In this document: positions 12,142 to 21,865 of the stretch, piece after piece
Numbering within the stretch: position 1 is the first letter of the stretch
Layout of the letters: every line of letters starts with the position of its first letter
Origin: Microcebus murinus
Lineage: Eukaryota > Chordata > Mammalia > Primates > Cheirogaleidae
Assembly: GCF_040939455.1 (NCBI RefSeq)
Contig: NC_134126.1
Coordinates: 3,282,375-3,346,374 of the forward strand
Direction: 5' to 3'
DNA length: 64,000 nt
Position numbers and translations under genes: made by a program
The notes under the pieces: model-generated
The model's input: only the letters and a program-made list of their open reading frames with translations
Told to the model about the DNA's origin: nothing
Databases searched by the model: none

Positions 12142-12685
12142 CCACGCGCAGGCGCTCCGGCGACACCGCGGGCAGGCCCGGCCGCGCTGCTTGACCGCCG
12201 CCCGCCCGTCCGCCCGCCAGCCCGTCCGCCCGGTCCGCCCGCCCGCCCGCCCGCCCGGTCCGCCCGGTCCGCCCGCCCGTCCGCCCGGTCCGCCCGCCCG
12301 CCCGGTCCGCCCGCCCGCCCGGTCCGCCCGCCCGCCCGTCCGCCCGGTCCGCCCGCCCGCCCGGTCCGCCCGCCCGCCCGTCCGCCCGCCCGGTCCGCCC
12401 GTCCGCCCGCCCGCCCGTCCGCCCGGTCCGCCCGCCCGTCCGCCCGCCCAGGCGGCGAGGAGGCCGGAGCCCGACAGCTCTGCCGCCAGGCAGCTCACTC
12501 GCCACGGAGGTCGGAACGGGCAACACATACACATGTGTTTTCATTACGTTATTTCTAAATGTTCACAATTGTATTTGGATAAATGAAAAATTAGAAAAGT
12601 CAATTCAGAATTACAGACTAGAGCGGAGGCAGGGCGGCGCGCCTCCACCTGTGGCTGTGGCCGGCGTTCGGCGCCGCGGAGGTGG
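12142..12685 (+). mobile_element. Copy A of a piggyBac-like inverted-repeat element, internally expanded
   Basis: An AT core at 12538-12618 (ATTACGTTATTTCTAAATG, then ATAAATGAAAAATTAG) matches the cores of copies B (13177-13486, inverted) and C (14542-14901), about 90% identical to C by eye. The left end CCACGCGCAGGCGCTC and the right end GCGGAGGTGG are degenerate versions of the termini seen in C. No transposase is encoded. The extra length over B and C is a CCGCCCG-type array at 12187-12450. The flanking TTAA is not preserved, so the ends of this copy are the least certain of the three. Confidence 0.6.
12187..12450. repeat. C-rich tandem array (CCGCCCG/CCGGTCCGCC type)
   Basis: The array consists almost only of CCGCCCGT, CCGCCCGC and CCCGGT modules, with extreme strand asymmetry of C over G. 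It lies wholly inside copy A. It keeps several frames open on both strands (up to 168 codons, 12080-12586), with low-complexity Pro/Arg/Ala or Gly/Arg peptides, so none is a credible gene. Confidence 0.95.
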
Positions 12686-12900
12686 CCACTGGTGACACGC
12701 AGGATCGTGGTCTTTACATTCCTACAGGATTTTTTATTAAGATTATATTTCAGGAAGGAGCAGTAAATATATGTAAATATATGTATATGTATATAAATAT
12801 ATACAACAGTAAATATAGTATTTTAAAGTTTGTAAAACATTGTTTTCCAAATGACCATAAAAGTACATACCGGCAGTGACACCACAGTCCCCAGCGCTGG
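12686..12900 (-). repeat. Possible old L1 remnant, right of element A
   Basis: AT-rich text with a TA-rich tract at 12762-12805 and an L1-like stretch near 12830-12895. See the companion piece at 11880-12141. Confidence 0.28.
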
Positions 12901-12914
12901 GGGCTCACGCATGA

Positions 12915-13035
12915 AAGTGTCCGCAGGGGGCGCTAGAGAGAGGGGGCGTGTCCGCAGGGGGCGGGGGAGAGCGGGGCCGTGTCCGCAAGGGGCGGGAGAG
13001 CGGGGCGTCCGCAGGGGGCGCCAGAGAGCAGGTGC
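12915..13035 (+). repeat. Tandem GC array with CTCF-core-like motifs
   Basis: Four tandem units of about 26-31 bp begin at 12921, 12952, 12983 and 13009, each starting CCGCA(G/A)GGGGCG and followed by an AGAG segment. Units 1 and 4 (CCGCAGGGGGCGCTAGAG and CCGCAGGGGGCGCCAGAG) contain the AGGGGGCGC core recognised by CTCF. The upstream CC is one base closer than in the best-known consensus, so binding is uncertain. All units face the same way. Confidence 0.6.
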
Positions 13036-13176
13036 GGCGCTGCCGTGGGCGTGGCCTCCCTGAGTGACGGGCGCAGCGCCGCAGCCCGGTGGGGACCGGC
13101 CGCGCTGCATTTTCAGCGCTGATATTCCTTTATTCTAAACCACGTCTTTGTAAGCTTGACAGTAATAATCCTTTAG
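13036..13176. other. GC-rich to AT-rich transition between the motif array and copy B
   Basis: CpG-rich up to about 13115, then ordinary AT-rich text. No feature was recognised. Confidence 0.4.
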
Positions 13177-13486
13177 CCACTTCTGGCCGAGCGCCCACTG
13201 TAGTCGACAGCCACAGATGGACAGCACAGTCAAGCCTCAACTTTATAATTTTGAATTGACTTTTCTAATTTTTCATTTATCAGAATAAAACTGCGAACAT
13301 TTAAGAATAACGTAATGAAAACATGTGTGTGTATGTTGCCTGCTCTGACTGACACGACCGGCAGGCTGCCTGTGCAGCAGAGCACTGTCAGCCGCAAGCT
13401 CTCACCGCACCCAGGCAGGGGCGCGTCCGTGCGTGCGGACCGGGCCGGCCTGCGGCCAGGTGTGGCGGGAGCGCAGTGCAGAAGTG
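13177..13486 (-). mobile_element. Copy B of the piggyBac-like inverted-repeat element (inverted)
   Basis: It starts CCACTTCTGGCCGAGCGCC after TTAG (13173-13176) and ends GCGCAGTGCAGAAGTG before TTAA (13487-13490). The two ends form an imperfect inverted repeat around CACTTCTG..GCGC. The reverse complement carries the same AT core as copies A and C (13252-13325), and the remainder is CpG-rich. There is no coding capacity, which fits a non-autonomous element. The flanking TTAG/TTAA pair fits a decayed TTAA target duplication. Confidence 0.7.
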
Positions 13487-13629
13487 TTAAAAACAACAGG
13501 ATAACTGGAGCTGCTTAATATTAACAAAAGAGAAGAGTTTGATAAATAATTACTAAAGGCCATGCCATTGTGTATCTGTAGGTGAGACAATATGAAGCAA
13601 TTATTTATGAATGAGACACAGCATATATA

Positions 13630-13835
13630 GTCAGACAAACCTTAGAGCTAATTCCATCACTATTGGCCAGCACTGTGTAACTTTAAATGCATTGTCTAAG
13701 TTTCTAAACCTCAAGCTCTCATTTATAAAACTGATACTCCAATCAATGCTATTAAATAATTATCAGGATTAAATGAGAAAAGTTAGGGGCCATGGTAAGT
13801 CCCAGCTAGGGGTGCTCCACCGCATGCTGGCGCTG
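13630..13835 (+). repeat. MIR SINE
   Basis: The conserved MIR centre is readable: 'cactgtgtaactttaaatgcattgtctaagtttctaaacctca', then 'catttataaaactgata', then 'tatcaggattaaatgag'. Orientation is sense. Confidence 0.7.
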
Positions 13836-14537
13836 GGATTACTCAAAAGCAGCGCAAGAGCAATCGATAACATTTATCAACTTCTCTTGTGCTGAAAACA
13901 ATCACCATAAGTGATTTTAAATGTTTCCCTTGGTTGTTATAGAATGACTAAAATGCATATTTCTAGCCTGATGAATCCTTTTCCTTTTCCTTTTAAAATA
14001 TCTCAGAGGAGAAAGGGGGTAAAGCAACAAGTGCCTTGAACATTTTGACAGAAACCTTTCTCTCTTTTTTCTCAGTAACTATGTTCAAAATCTTTTCTAC
14101 AGTCAATGCATTTGGAACAGATGAATAGACTTTGATTCAATGAATAATCACTTGTTCTGAATAATTATCCTGTGAAAGAGAATTATCCTGCGTGTAGTTT
14201 AGGCACCATTTAAAAATCAATGTTGTGTATAGATTTCAGATGTCCTAATTTTTATCTCACTTGTCCCTGCTAATATCTACTCAATCGTTTCTCACAAGTG
14301 TAACTTTATTACACTAGAAATTTGCTAGAATTTCTCTAGGAAGTGGAAATAATGGGGATAATAATCTTTACTATCTGCAAAACATAAGCTATAATTTATT
14401 TGGGATGTTGTGACAAGTTTTATTTTCCATTCTATCAACAGCAAGGAACATTCTTTTATTAGAAAAGAATTTATTGGGGTTCTACTGTGCAAATGTACTT
14501 GCAGTAGAGCTGTGAAGAATAATGCAAGTTCTTTCAC
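13836..14537. other. Unassigned stretch
   Basis: No supported feature. Confidence 0.4.
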
Positions 14538-14541
14538 TTAA

Positions 14542-14901
14542 CCACTTCGGTAGGCGCTCACGGCCGGACACCTCGCCCACACCCGGCACCCACAGTCCCC
14601 ACGGGGTCTGCGCTGCGCATTGACGGCGAGTCCGTTTTGCTCTTGTGTGATGAGGAAAGCTTGAAAGCACTGAAAGAAAGCCTGTTCTACTTCACAGGCA
14701 GCTTTACTTGTCATGTATATCAGAATACATCAGGTAACATATACATATATTTTTTATTACGTTATTTTTAAATGTTCACTATTTTATTTTGATAAATGAA
14801 AAATTAGAAAATTCAATTCAAAATTATAGACTAAAGTTGACTCTGGGCTGTACGCATTGATCTGTGGCTATCGACTATAGTCGATGCTCATACCAAAGTG
14901 G
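14542..14901 (+). mobile_element. Copy C of the piggyBac-like inverted-repeat element (best preserved)
   Basis: TTAA at 14538-14541 precedes the left end CCACTTCGGTAGGCGCTCA. The right end is GCTCATACCAAAGTGG (14886-14901), the inverse of CCACTTTGGTATGAGC, and is followed by TT and then TTAA (14904-14907). The terminal inverted repeat is therefore CCACTT(C/T)GGTA. The AT core lies at 14756-14836. No open frame of transposase size exists in the 360 bp, so it is a non-autonomous (MITE-like) element. The TTAA target and terminal-repeat style resemble the piggyBac superfamily. The exact family is not identified. Confidence 0.72.
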
Positions 14902-14907
14902 TTTTAA

Positions 14908-15039
14908 ATTCACCTACCTTATTCTTATCTTAAGAAACACAGACAATAAAAATACAAAATAAAATGAGCATTTCAAATTTTGATGAATGCTGTGAAGGAA
15001 ATAAACAGTTTAATATGATTGAAAATAACTCATGGGTTG
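14908..15039. other. Unassigned stretch
   Basis: No supported feature. Confidence 0.4.
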
Positions 15040-15520
15040 ATCAAAAGTGTGTTCTCTAGGTCAGTGACATTTGGGGTAAGACTTGAAGGTAGAAAAACAG
15101 CAGTTCACTGAAGGGCAGGGAGAAGTACAAAATATGAAGCAGAAATACATTAAGTTTGATCTAGCAAGAGAAATAAGATTAGTGTGCTTGAATTATAGTA
15201 AACATGGGAGCAATGGTAGAATGAAATCATGAAGGAATTTATTGGCAATGGTGAAATTTGCATTTTATTCTGATTCCCAAGGAAAGTCACAGGAAGTTTT
15301 CAGTGAAGAGACTGACATGATTTACATCTTTATTAAACTACTCTTGCTACTCTTTAGTAGACGTCCATGAGATCAGCAGAAGTTGAAGCAGTGAGAAGGA
15401 ATGATGGGGTGTGTCCCCTAGGGCAGTGTCCATAGCGATCACGGGAGGTGGAGATGCAAGATGTCGTGTACAGTTAAGACCAAAAGGACTTCTAGTCAAT
15501 TGAACTCAATAATAATATTC
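15040..15520 (+). repeat. Ancient interspersed repeat, family not named
   Basis: The text ('gacatttggggtaagacttgaagg', 'gatctagcaagagaaat', 'aagagactgacatgattta') follows the order of a long non-coding mammalian repeat whose later part seems to occur at 48580-49450. I cannot name the family with confidence. Confidence 0.35.
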
Positions 15521-17609
15521 ACCGAGTACTTATCACCAGAGCCATAGTTTTTAATAGCAGGACTCACCGCACCAGTTGGTAAACGGCCACCCTCGTCAGC
15601 TTCCCCAGGGCCTGCCTTCCTCACCCGGAGCTCTCTCCAGGACACTCCAGGTGTCTGGCTCTACCAATTCAATGTTAATGTTTTGGTCACCAAACAGGAC
15701 AGCGTCTTTTCCATTATTGGCTGTCCCTGCTATTCTTGCCAAATATTTCTGGATATAGATGAAAAACAAAAAGGAGAATTCAAGTATCATTCTTAAATTT
15801 AAGCTTGAGTACTGGGGGACTGAAGGCACTATGTAGTGGAAAGGGAAAGGTTGGCATAAATATTCCTTTAGAAAATTCAACTTTGGACATGTGGATTTTA
15901 TGTCCAAACAAGATAAAGACGTCTGATAGAGAGGTATGCATGGGCACTGAAGTGGTTATGGCTGCACATACAAGACACAGACAGGAGAACTTTTCACTCT
16001 CCTATTCCTCTCAGCTTCTCTTTTATTTATTTTGAACCCCAAAGAAAATGTACAAATTGGTGATTATAGTGCATTTGAGTATAGCTAAAAAGGTAAGACT
16101 CATCAATATTTCAGAGGATACCTACTATCAATAAACTCTTTGTGAACACCTACATAGTAACAAATTGAAGATGACTTCCCGCACTGAGAAAGCTGTGCAA
16201 GCTCCCAGACAGTGCTGGGTACGGGGTAGGGCTGATCATTGGAAGGACGAATATTAATCTCTCTTCTTTCCTTTTCCTCCTTGCTATTTTCAGTGTTGTT
16301 ACATATTATACCGACAAGTCAGCTTGATTAAGCATAAAAAGTGTGGTCAGAATTATGTAGCTTTTATTCCTGTGTTTCCTTGATAGAAGAAATTCACTAA
16401 TATAAACGTATCCAGAAGACATCACCAAGAAATTTCCTAGTACCCTATCTTTATAAATCAAAACCTGGAGTCCAGTCCAAGAAGAGACAGAATTGTGTGC
16501 TTTAACATTATAGTTAATAATATATTTTTTTTTAAATTTGAGGGAGAGGGTTCATGGTAGTTTTAATAGATATGTAAAACTTTTCATGATGCTTCAACAG
16601 AAAACATGTTGATTCTGGAGTTCTAAGTTAAACTAATAATTGTCAAAATGCATAGTTCAACTAAAATATTTAAAATTATGCTGATTTCATAGTGTAATGA
16701 TGACAAGATTAAGGAGAAAGTGAAAGTTTCATGGAAGTATTGATTAAATATAAAGCTATCATAGAAACTTCTCTTTGCCATATATAAAAACATATTAAAG
16801 GTTGCAAAATATATTGAGTGAACTTCAGGAATCATTATTGTACATACTTTAAGTCAATTGCCAATCTTTCATTTCCATATATATGTGTATATAGCAAACA
16901 CACATCCTTACGCTTAAAAATTGATTCCTGAAAACTCCCATAGAGTACATAATATCTAAGTAAAATAAATATCATCTTATTAGAGTTCTGGTATAAAATA
17001 ACTCTATAATTTCATAGGCATTTTGAACAATTTATTGCCATTGACAATATTACATAAATGCAAATAACCATTAGTCACTCAAATAAAATAGTCAATTAAA
17101 GGACAATAAGAAAAACAAAGTCACACATATGTTAAAAGCTAGGATCAGCTTAAAAATCAAAATATTAAATTCTTACTAAACTAATAAGGATGCTTCCTGC
17201 CCTTTTCTCATTTCTCATTTTAGGGAGACTAGTATAAAAAGGAAAAAAGCAGCTTCAGCTTTTGCTTCAGTCACACCTAAAGGTTTACCATAAGAATGAT
17301 AGGCTGATTTCTGTTTGTTGTGTGCCTTAGCAAAACAGGTTGACTATATTCAACCTGAACAGGTAAGTGTCACAGAAGCACCCTTAGATATACCTTTTAA
17401 ATGCTGTAACAGGAAAATGAAACAAAAATGCCATCATGCTTTTCAATCAAATCAACCATCATTTAACAACGCATGTTAAATATCTCTAATTACTTACTAA
17501 AAATGATGCTCTCATTCAATATAAAGTCTATTAACTTTAGTAATTTATGCTTAGTAAAGTTTTAAGTTTTGGTCTGAGGTGTGTGTTGCACACACACATA
17601 CACTCACTC
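15521..17609. other. Unassigned AT-rich stretch
   Basis: Short frames at 15596-15907 (-) and 15805-16035 (+) show no known domain and no sign of exons. Nothing else was recognised. Confidence 0.4.
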
Positions 17610-18027
17610 TGAAGACTGAATATACAAACAAAAGAGAGGTAGATGATATATGAAAATTGAATTCTGACCTACTACCTCTATAGCTATTGGCCCCGAATGG
17701 TGAAGATCTGATCAATGACTGTCAGCTTCCTTAATGTTTCCCTGGCTTTTAGCTCAGGACAGGACAGGGAAAGCCAAACAGATTCATCAAACTAATCATA
17801 TCAGATGCCCTGGTGCTGGGCAGCCTACCTTTGTCTTGTGTTTTCCAATAACAATCAGAAGACACCTGAAACGCTCCATTTTTCACAGTAAAACTTTCCC
17901 ACTCACCTGCCTGCCTTTGAGTCTCCACCAAAGGCACGAGAAGGCGGCTGTGGCTGACTCCTTTGTTGGCGAACTCTGAATAAGTAGCCTCTGTCCGTTC
18001 CCTCTGGTTTGCTCCCGTTGCCCATCA
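17610..18027 (+). mobile_element. 5' LTR of the collapsed provirus
   Basis: It starts TGAAGACTGAATATACAAAC and aligns collinearly with the block at 19824. Shared landmarks are the CCTACTACCTCTATAGC region, GACTGTCAGCTTCC, CTCACCTGCCTGCC..TTGAGTCTCC, and GAATAAGTAGCCTCTGT, which holds the likely poly(A) signal region. It ends near CCCATCA. Confidence 0.6.
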
Positions 18028-19062
18028 GAGCAGACCTAAGTAGCCTTTAACCAGGCACAGCACTCACGAAGGCCCTCGGACCTTGCTGTTCCCAGTTTGT
18101 CCGGCCTTTGTTGGCATGGCAAACCAGCACTGGATCTTAACTCTGCTCCCTCTGCAGTGTGCGAGTGGGTTATTTAGATTATTTATTCTCAGTTTTGTAC
18201 TCAGGTTTTGGTATCGATTTCCATTTGTTTGTCATTCTTGGTGAAATCAGGCCATTTCTGTTTATGCCTTTCTATAATACTTGCTTTTGTGATTCCATGT
18301 TTTGTTGTATAGGTTAAAAGTGTTCTTTTCAATAAAGAGAAACACAGGTATAAGCTCTATAAGCCTGTTTTTGAACCGAGCCAGCCTCACACACTACTGG
18401 GTTTGCAGCTCTCACCAGACCAATACTCATTTGGATACATTTTGCTGTGGGTCACTACTACAATTGAGCAAAGTTCTTCTGTCTTGAACCTTTGTGCTGT
18501 GAGCCTGCTCTGATCCAGAGAGGGCATTATCTTTGTCTCCTGCCAGCCATGGCCCAGTGTGGGCTCTGTGTTCAGAGATCAGCAATCAGGTTGAAGGCCC
18601 CAGACATGCAGTGCACAAACATCACATTTTAAGGGATTACTGCCAGCTCACAAGGCATCATCTAAATCTACACCATCTCCTTTCCTAGGAAAAACTCCAG
18701 CTTCTTATATGCACTCTTCTAAGTACTCATATTATAATCTAATTCTTGTGCCTCTCTGTAAATGGCATAACTTCACTAAGGATGATATTGATCTTAATGG
18801 CCACTCAAGAGAACATCTGACATTAACAAAATTCATTTGATAGGTACCTTTAAAGAAACATAGGAATAAGTTTTCTCAGGCCCAATGGACAGTGCTTTTT
18901 ATGCAGAGACCTCCAGATGAAATTCTGAATGAAAAGTTGTTTCACTAAAATATTCCTTGACCAAAGCTAATTGTCTAATGGGCAATTTGACAAACTTAAG
19001 GATAACAACCTAGATTCCTTTCTCTTATAAATCCTCCACCTTCTTATCCTGCAGGTGCCTCA
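18028..19062 (+). other. Proviral interior, unreadable part
   Basis: This lies between the 5' LTR and the env remnant. I cannot recognise a primer-binding site, gag or pol. The interior is either deleted or too decayed. Confidence 0.4.
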
Positions 19063-19225
19063 TGTCTCAGTCCATTTGGGCTGATATACAATAACAAAAT
19101 AACAATATCATAGGTTGGGTGGTTTACAAATAACAAAAATTTGTTTCTCATGGTTCTGGAGGCTAGAAGCCCAAGATCAGAATGTCAACATGGTAGAGTT
19201 CTTGGGAGGGCCCTCTTCTGGATTC
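19063..19225 (-). mobile_element. MLT1-like LTR fragment, antisense
   Basis: The run 'ggttgggtggtttacaaataac', then 'aatttgtttctcatggttctggaggc', then 'agaagcccaagatcagaatg' is the standard reverse-complement start of MLT1 LTRs. It is truncated on the right. Its location inside the provirus implies a later insertion, or that the provirus boundary is more complicated than drawn. Confidence 0.65.
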
Positions 19226-19334
19226 TGACTGACAACTTTATTATTAAGAATTGATTATTTATTATTAAAAATTTATCAGCAATATCATATACCCTAGATG
19301 GAATACAAATCAGTCTTAATTTATTGTCTTGAAT

Positions 19335-19625
19335 AGTAAAGGGCTGTTACATTGTTCTAGATTTCTTATTGGCTATTTATGATGGCATCTGCACCATTGT
19401 CAATACTTCTTTCTCTACTTGATCAATCAAATGGGCAAGGGGGAACAGGCTACACATCACCTGAAGGAAAAAGACAGGTAAAACTCCAAAGTTGATCTTC
19501 ATGGCCTATAGGATTTGTTTTCCAAGCCTGGGTCTGGCAAATGGGGTTCCTGGTTCTGAAGTAGACTATTACTTGTTCTTGTTTTTGTCATAGTGATTAT
19601 GATGTTGTCTGTTCCATTCAATCCA
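19335..19625 (+). pseudogene. Endogenous retroviral env (transmembrane subunit) remnant
   Basis: The + strand frame near 19345-19430 shows a leucine-rich segment followed by a Gly-Ile-Cys and an Asn-Thr-Ser spacing like the conserved env transmembrane disulphide region. The downstream Cys pair is lost and an in-frame stop interrupts it. About 110 bases on, near 19542-19615, a Trp-Gly-Ser-Trp motif is followed, after another stop, by about 20 consecutive hydrophobic residues, resembling the membrane anchor. Position just upstream of the 3' LTR fits env. It is broken and cannot encode a fusion protein. Confidence 0.55.
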
Positions 19626-19823
19626 TTGTAAATGCTTCTGTGCATCCTATCTTTTAGTAGATAATTGTCCTTGTGACATAATAGCAAAATATGGCAAGAA
19701 GATCTGTAATACAGTTGATGACGGTGACAAATGAATAATCCCCAAGTAGTAAGGATATGGATCTCTAGCCCCCTTAGAATTAATAAACATCTCATAAGAT
19801 AGAGAATGACAAAAAGAAGGGAC

Positions 19824-20256
19824 TGAGGGACTGTATACACAAACAATGGCAGATGACATATGACATCAGATCTCTGACCCACTACCTCTGTAGCAACTGA
19901 CTGAAACAATAAGGAACTGGATTAATGACTGCCAGCTTCCCTGCTTTTTGCTTCTGCTTCCAGCTCAGTACAAACCAGAGAAGGTCAAATAGGCTCACCA
20001 AGCTAACCATCTAGTTAGCCGCGCTCTGGCTGCTCCACGCCAGCAACCTCCAATCAGAATATACTTAAAGCCGTCCTTTTTTTGGTTTGTTTTTCACTAT
20101 AAAATTTTCTGACTTCCCCACATGGCTTTGAGTCTCCTTCCTACTATTAGCGATGGCGGTTGTGACTAACTCCCTTGCTGAGCCTCGCTGATCTGAGATA
20201 CAATAAATAGCTTCTGTTTGTCCCCATTTGGCTCTTCTTTGTTTGTTTCCATAACA
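19824..20256 (+). mobile_element. 3' LTR of the collapsed provirus
   Basis: It starts TGAGGGACTGTATACACAAAC directly after a purine tract, shares the landmarks listed for the 5' LTR, has ATAAATAGC before the U5-like pyrimidine-rich end, and finishes near CCATAACA. Confidence 0.62.
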
Positions 20257-21689
20257 CGTGCACACACAACTATTTTTGACATGGCCCTATTATATCCAAT
20301 GTCATGTGTGGGTTTTAACACCTCTAGTGCCAAAGTATACATTCAGTGTGAATACAAGAAAATCTGTTACTTAATATTTGTCTTCTCATTGTCACTATAA
20401 TTATTATTTGATTTGCTTTGGTTTTTTGTTGGTTGTTTTGTTTTCATTATAATAGCAATTGTTATTGCCTGAAAAGAAAAAGTTTCTGGCTATAAACGAC
20501 ATGATCATTGTAAAAAATTTGAAAGTACATTTAAGAGAAAGAGTAAAATAAACATTACTCAAAATTTAAGTAAACTACAGGTAACTACTATTTATTTTCA
20601 TGTATTTTTAGACATTTATTATAAGGCAAAGTGAGATCATATATGTGCAGTATGTTATCTTGTTCTTTTTTAGTTACTTAAATTGTATTAGTAACATATT
20701 TCCTTTTAGTATAATAAATATTCTGTTAAATGTGGATTTTAAAGTATTTCATATCATTCTATTATCTTGATGCATAACAACAGTTGTTTTTTTTGTTTTG
20801 TTTTGTTTTGTTTTTTTGTTTTGTGAGAAGCAGAAATCATGGTATCTGAATTATGCTATGTTATCATCACTGACAGTAATGTAGAAGATGCCATACAATA
20901 AGGAGAGACTTGTAGGAGTGAGATAATTAGAAACTTGAGTAACAGTTATGATAAATGAGTATATCGTTAAGGCCTACAGCACCTAATCTTATCCGTACAA
21001 ACTCTGGAAGTATGAAAAATCAAAGGGAAAGCACACCCCCAAAGGGGAACTCCAGGTCTCTACAATGCGTATTCTCTCATAGTTTTATAATTACCACTTT
21101 TTCCTTATTGTCAGAATTTCTTCATAATTTTGGTATTTCCTTATTTTCTATATAGTATCAAAGGAAAAGATGGTGAGATTGTAAACCGTAAATTAACTTT
21201 AGTATCACAGATGAGAATACTTTATTTATAAGAAAGTATTCAGTGGATATTCAATAAGAAGAAATTATTCATTTGATAAGGTAAAAAATATTAAGAATAA
21301 TTATTCACAGTGTTGTAAGTCCAAAATAGTTCTTACATGTAAGCTGTGTATGTCTCACTCTTGCACCATTGTTGGTCTGATCAGTAAAATAAAGGAAAGG
21401 TAAAGTGGCTAACTCTTAAATTTAAATAGAAAAGAACTAGAGCTCCATAAATAATTCTTAAAATGCTGAGGTGATGAGTATGGGAGTCAGAAATAAAGCC
21501 AAGAAAGAGCGAATTGAGAGAGTGACCTAGAAGACAGTCTGAGAAAAATATGGAACTTCCAGAGAAAATTTGGAAAGAGGGGAATATATTTATGGTGGAA
21601 TTTTGCAAAATGTTATACCATCCAATTCTTTCATCTACTGTCTTTTAGCCTATCTATCGGCTTATATCTATCCTACCTATTGGAACTAT
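20257..21689. other. Unassigned AT-rich stretch
   Basis: Contains the TTTTG tract at 20786-20823. No gene or family was recognised. Confidence 0.4.
20786..20823. repeat. (TTTTG)n microsatellite
   Basis: Tandem TTTTG units bordered by T-runs. Confidence 0.9.
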
Positions 21690-21694
21690 TGATT

Positions 21695-21865
21695 AATGAG
21701 TAAAGTTTTAAAAATTTAATTTTTTAATTGACAAATAATTGTATATATTCATGGAGTACATAGTGATATTTCAATACATTTAATGTATAATGATCATATC
21801 ATGGTAATTAGCATATCAATCATCTGAAACCTTTATCATTATTTGTGTTGAGAATATTCAATACA
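21695..21865 (-). repeat. Old L1 (L1MA-like) 3' UTR, antisense
   Basis: The start 'tttaattttttaattgacaaataattgtatatattcatgg' and the following 'acatagtgatatttcaatac' are characteristic of the antisense 3' end of L1MA-type elements. The same motif starts the larger copy at 59935. Confidence 0.75.

Larger units (their letters stand above)
17610..20256 (+). mobile_element. Collapsed endogenous provirus
   Basis: Two related LTR-like blocks in the same orientation (17610-18027 and 19824-20256) enclose about 1.8 kb. Just before the right block is a purine-rich tract (AAAAAGAAGGGA, 19811-19822) suitable as a polypurine primer. An env transmembrane remnant lies at about 19335-19625. gag and pol are not recognisable, so most of the interior has been deleted. 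The LTRs have diverged strongly, indicating an old, non-functional provirus. Lineage is probably class I-like from the env remnant. No clear target duplication was found. Confidence 0.6.

Noticed and set aside
12080..12586. Overlapping 132-168 codon frames on both strands, Pro/Arg or Gly/Arg rich
   Set aside because: Product of the CCGCCCG-type array. No start context, splice structure or domain.
19499..19909. 136-codon open frame on the minus strand
   Set aside because: It is antisense to the env remnant and the start of the 3' LTR. The + strand explains the sequence better.
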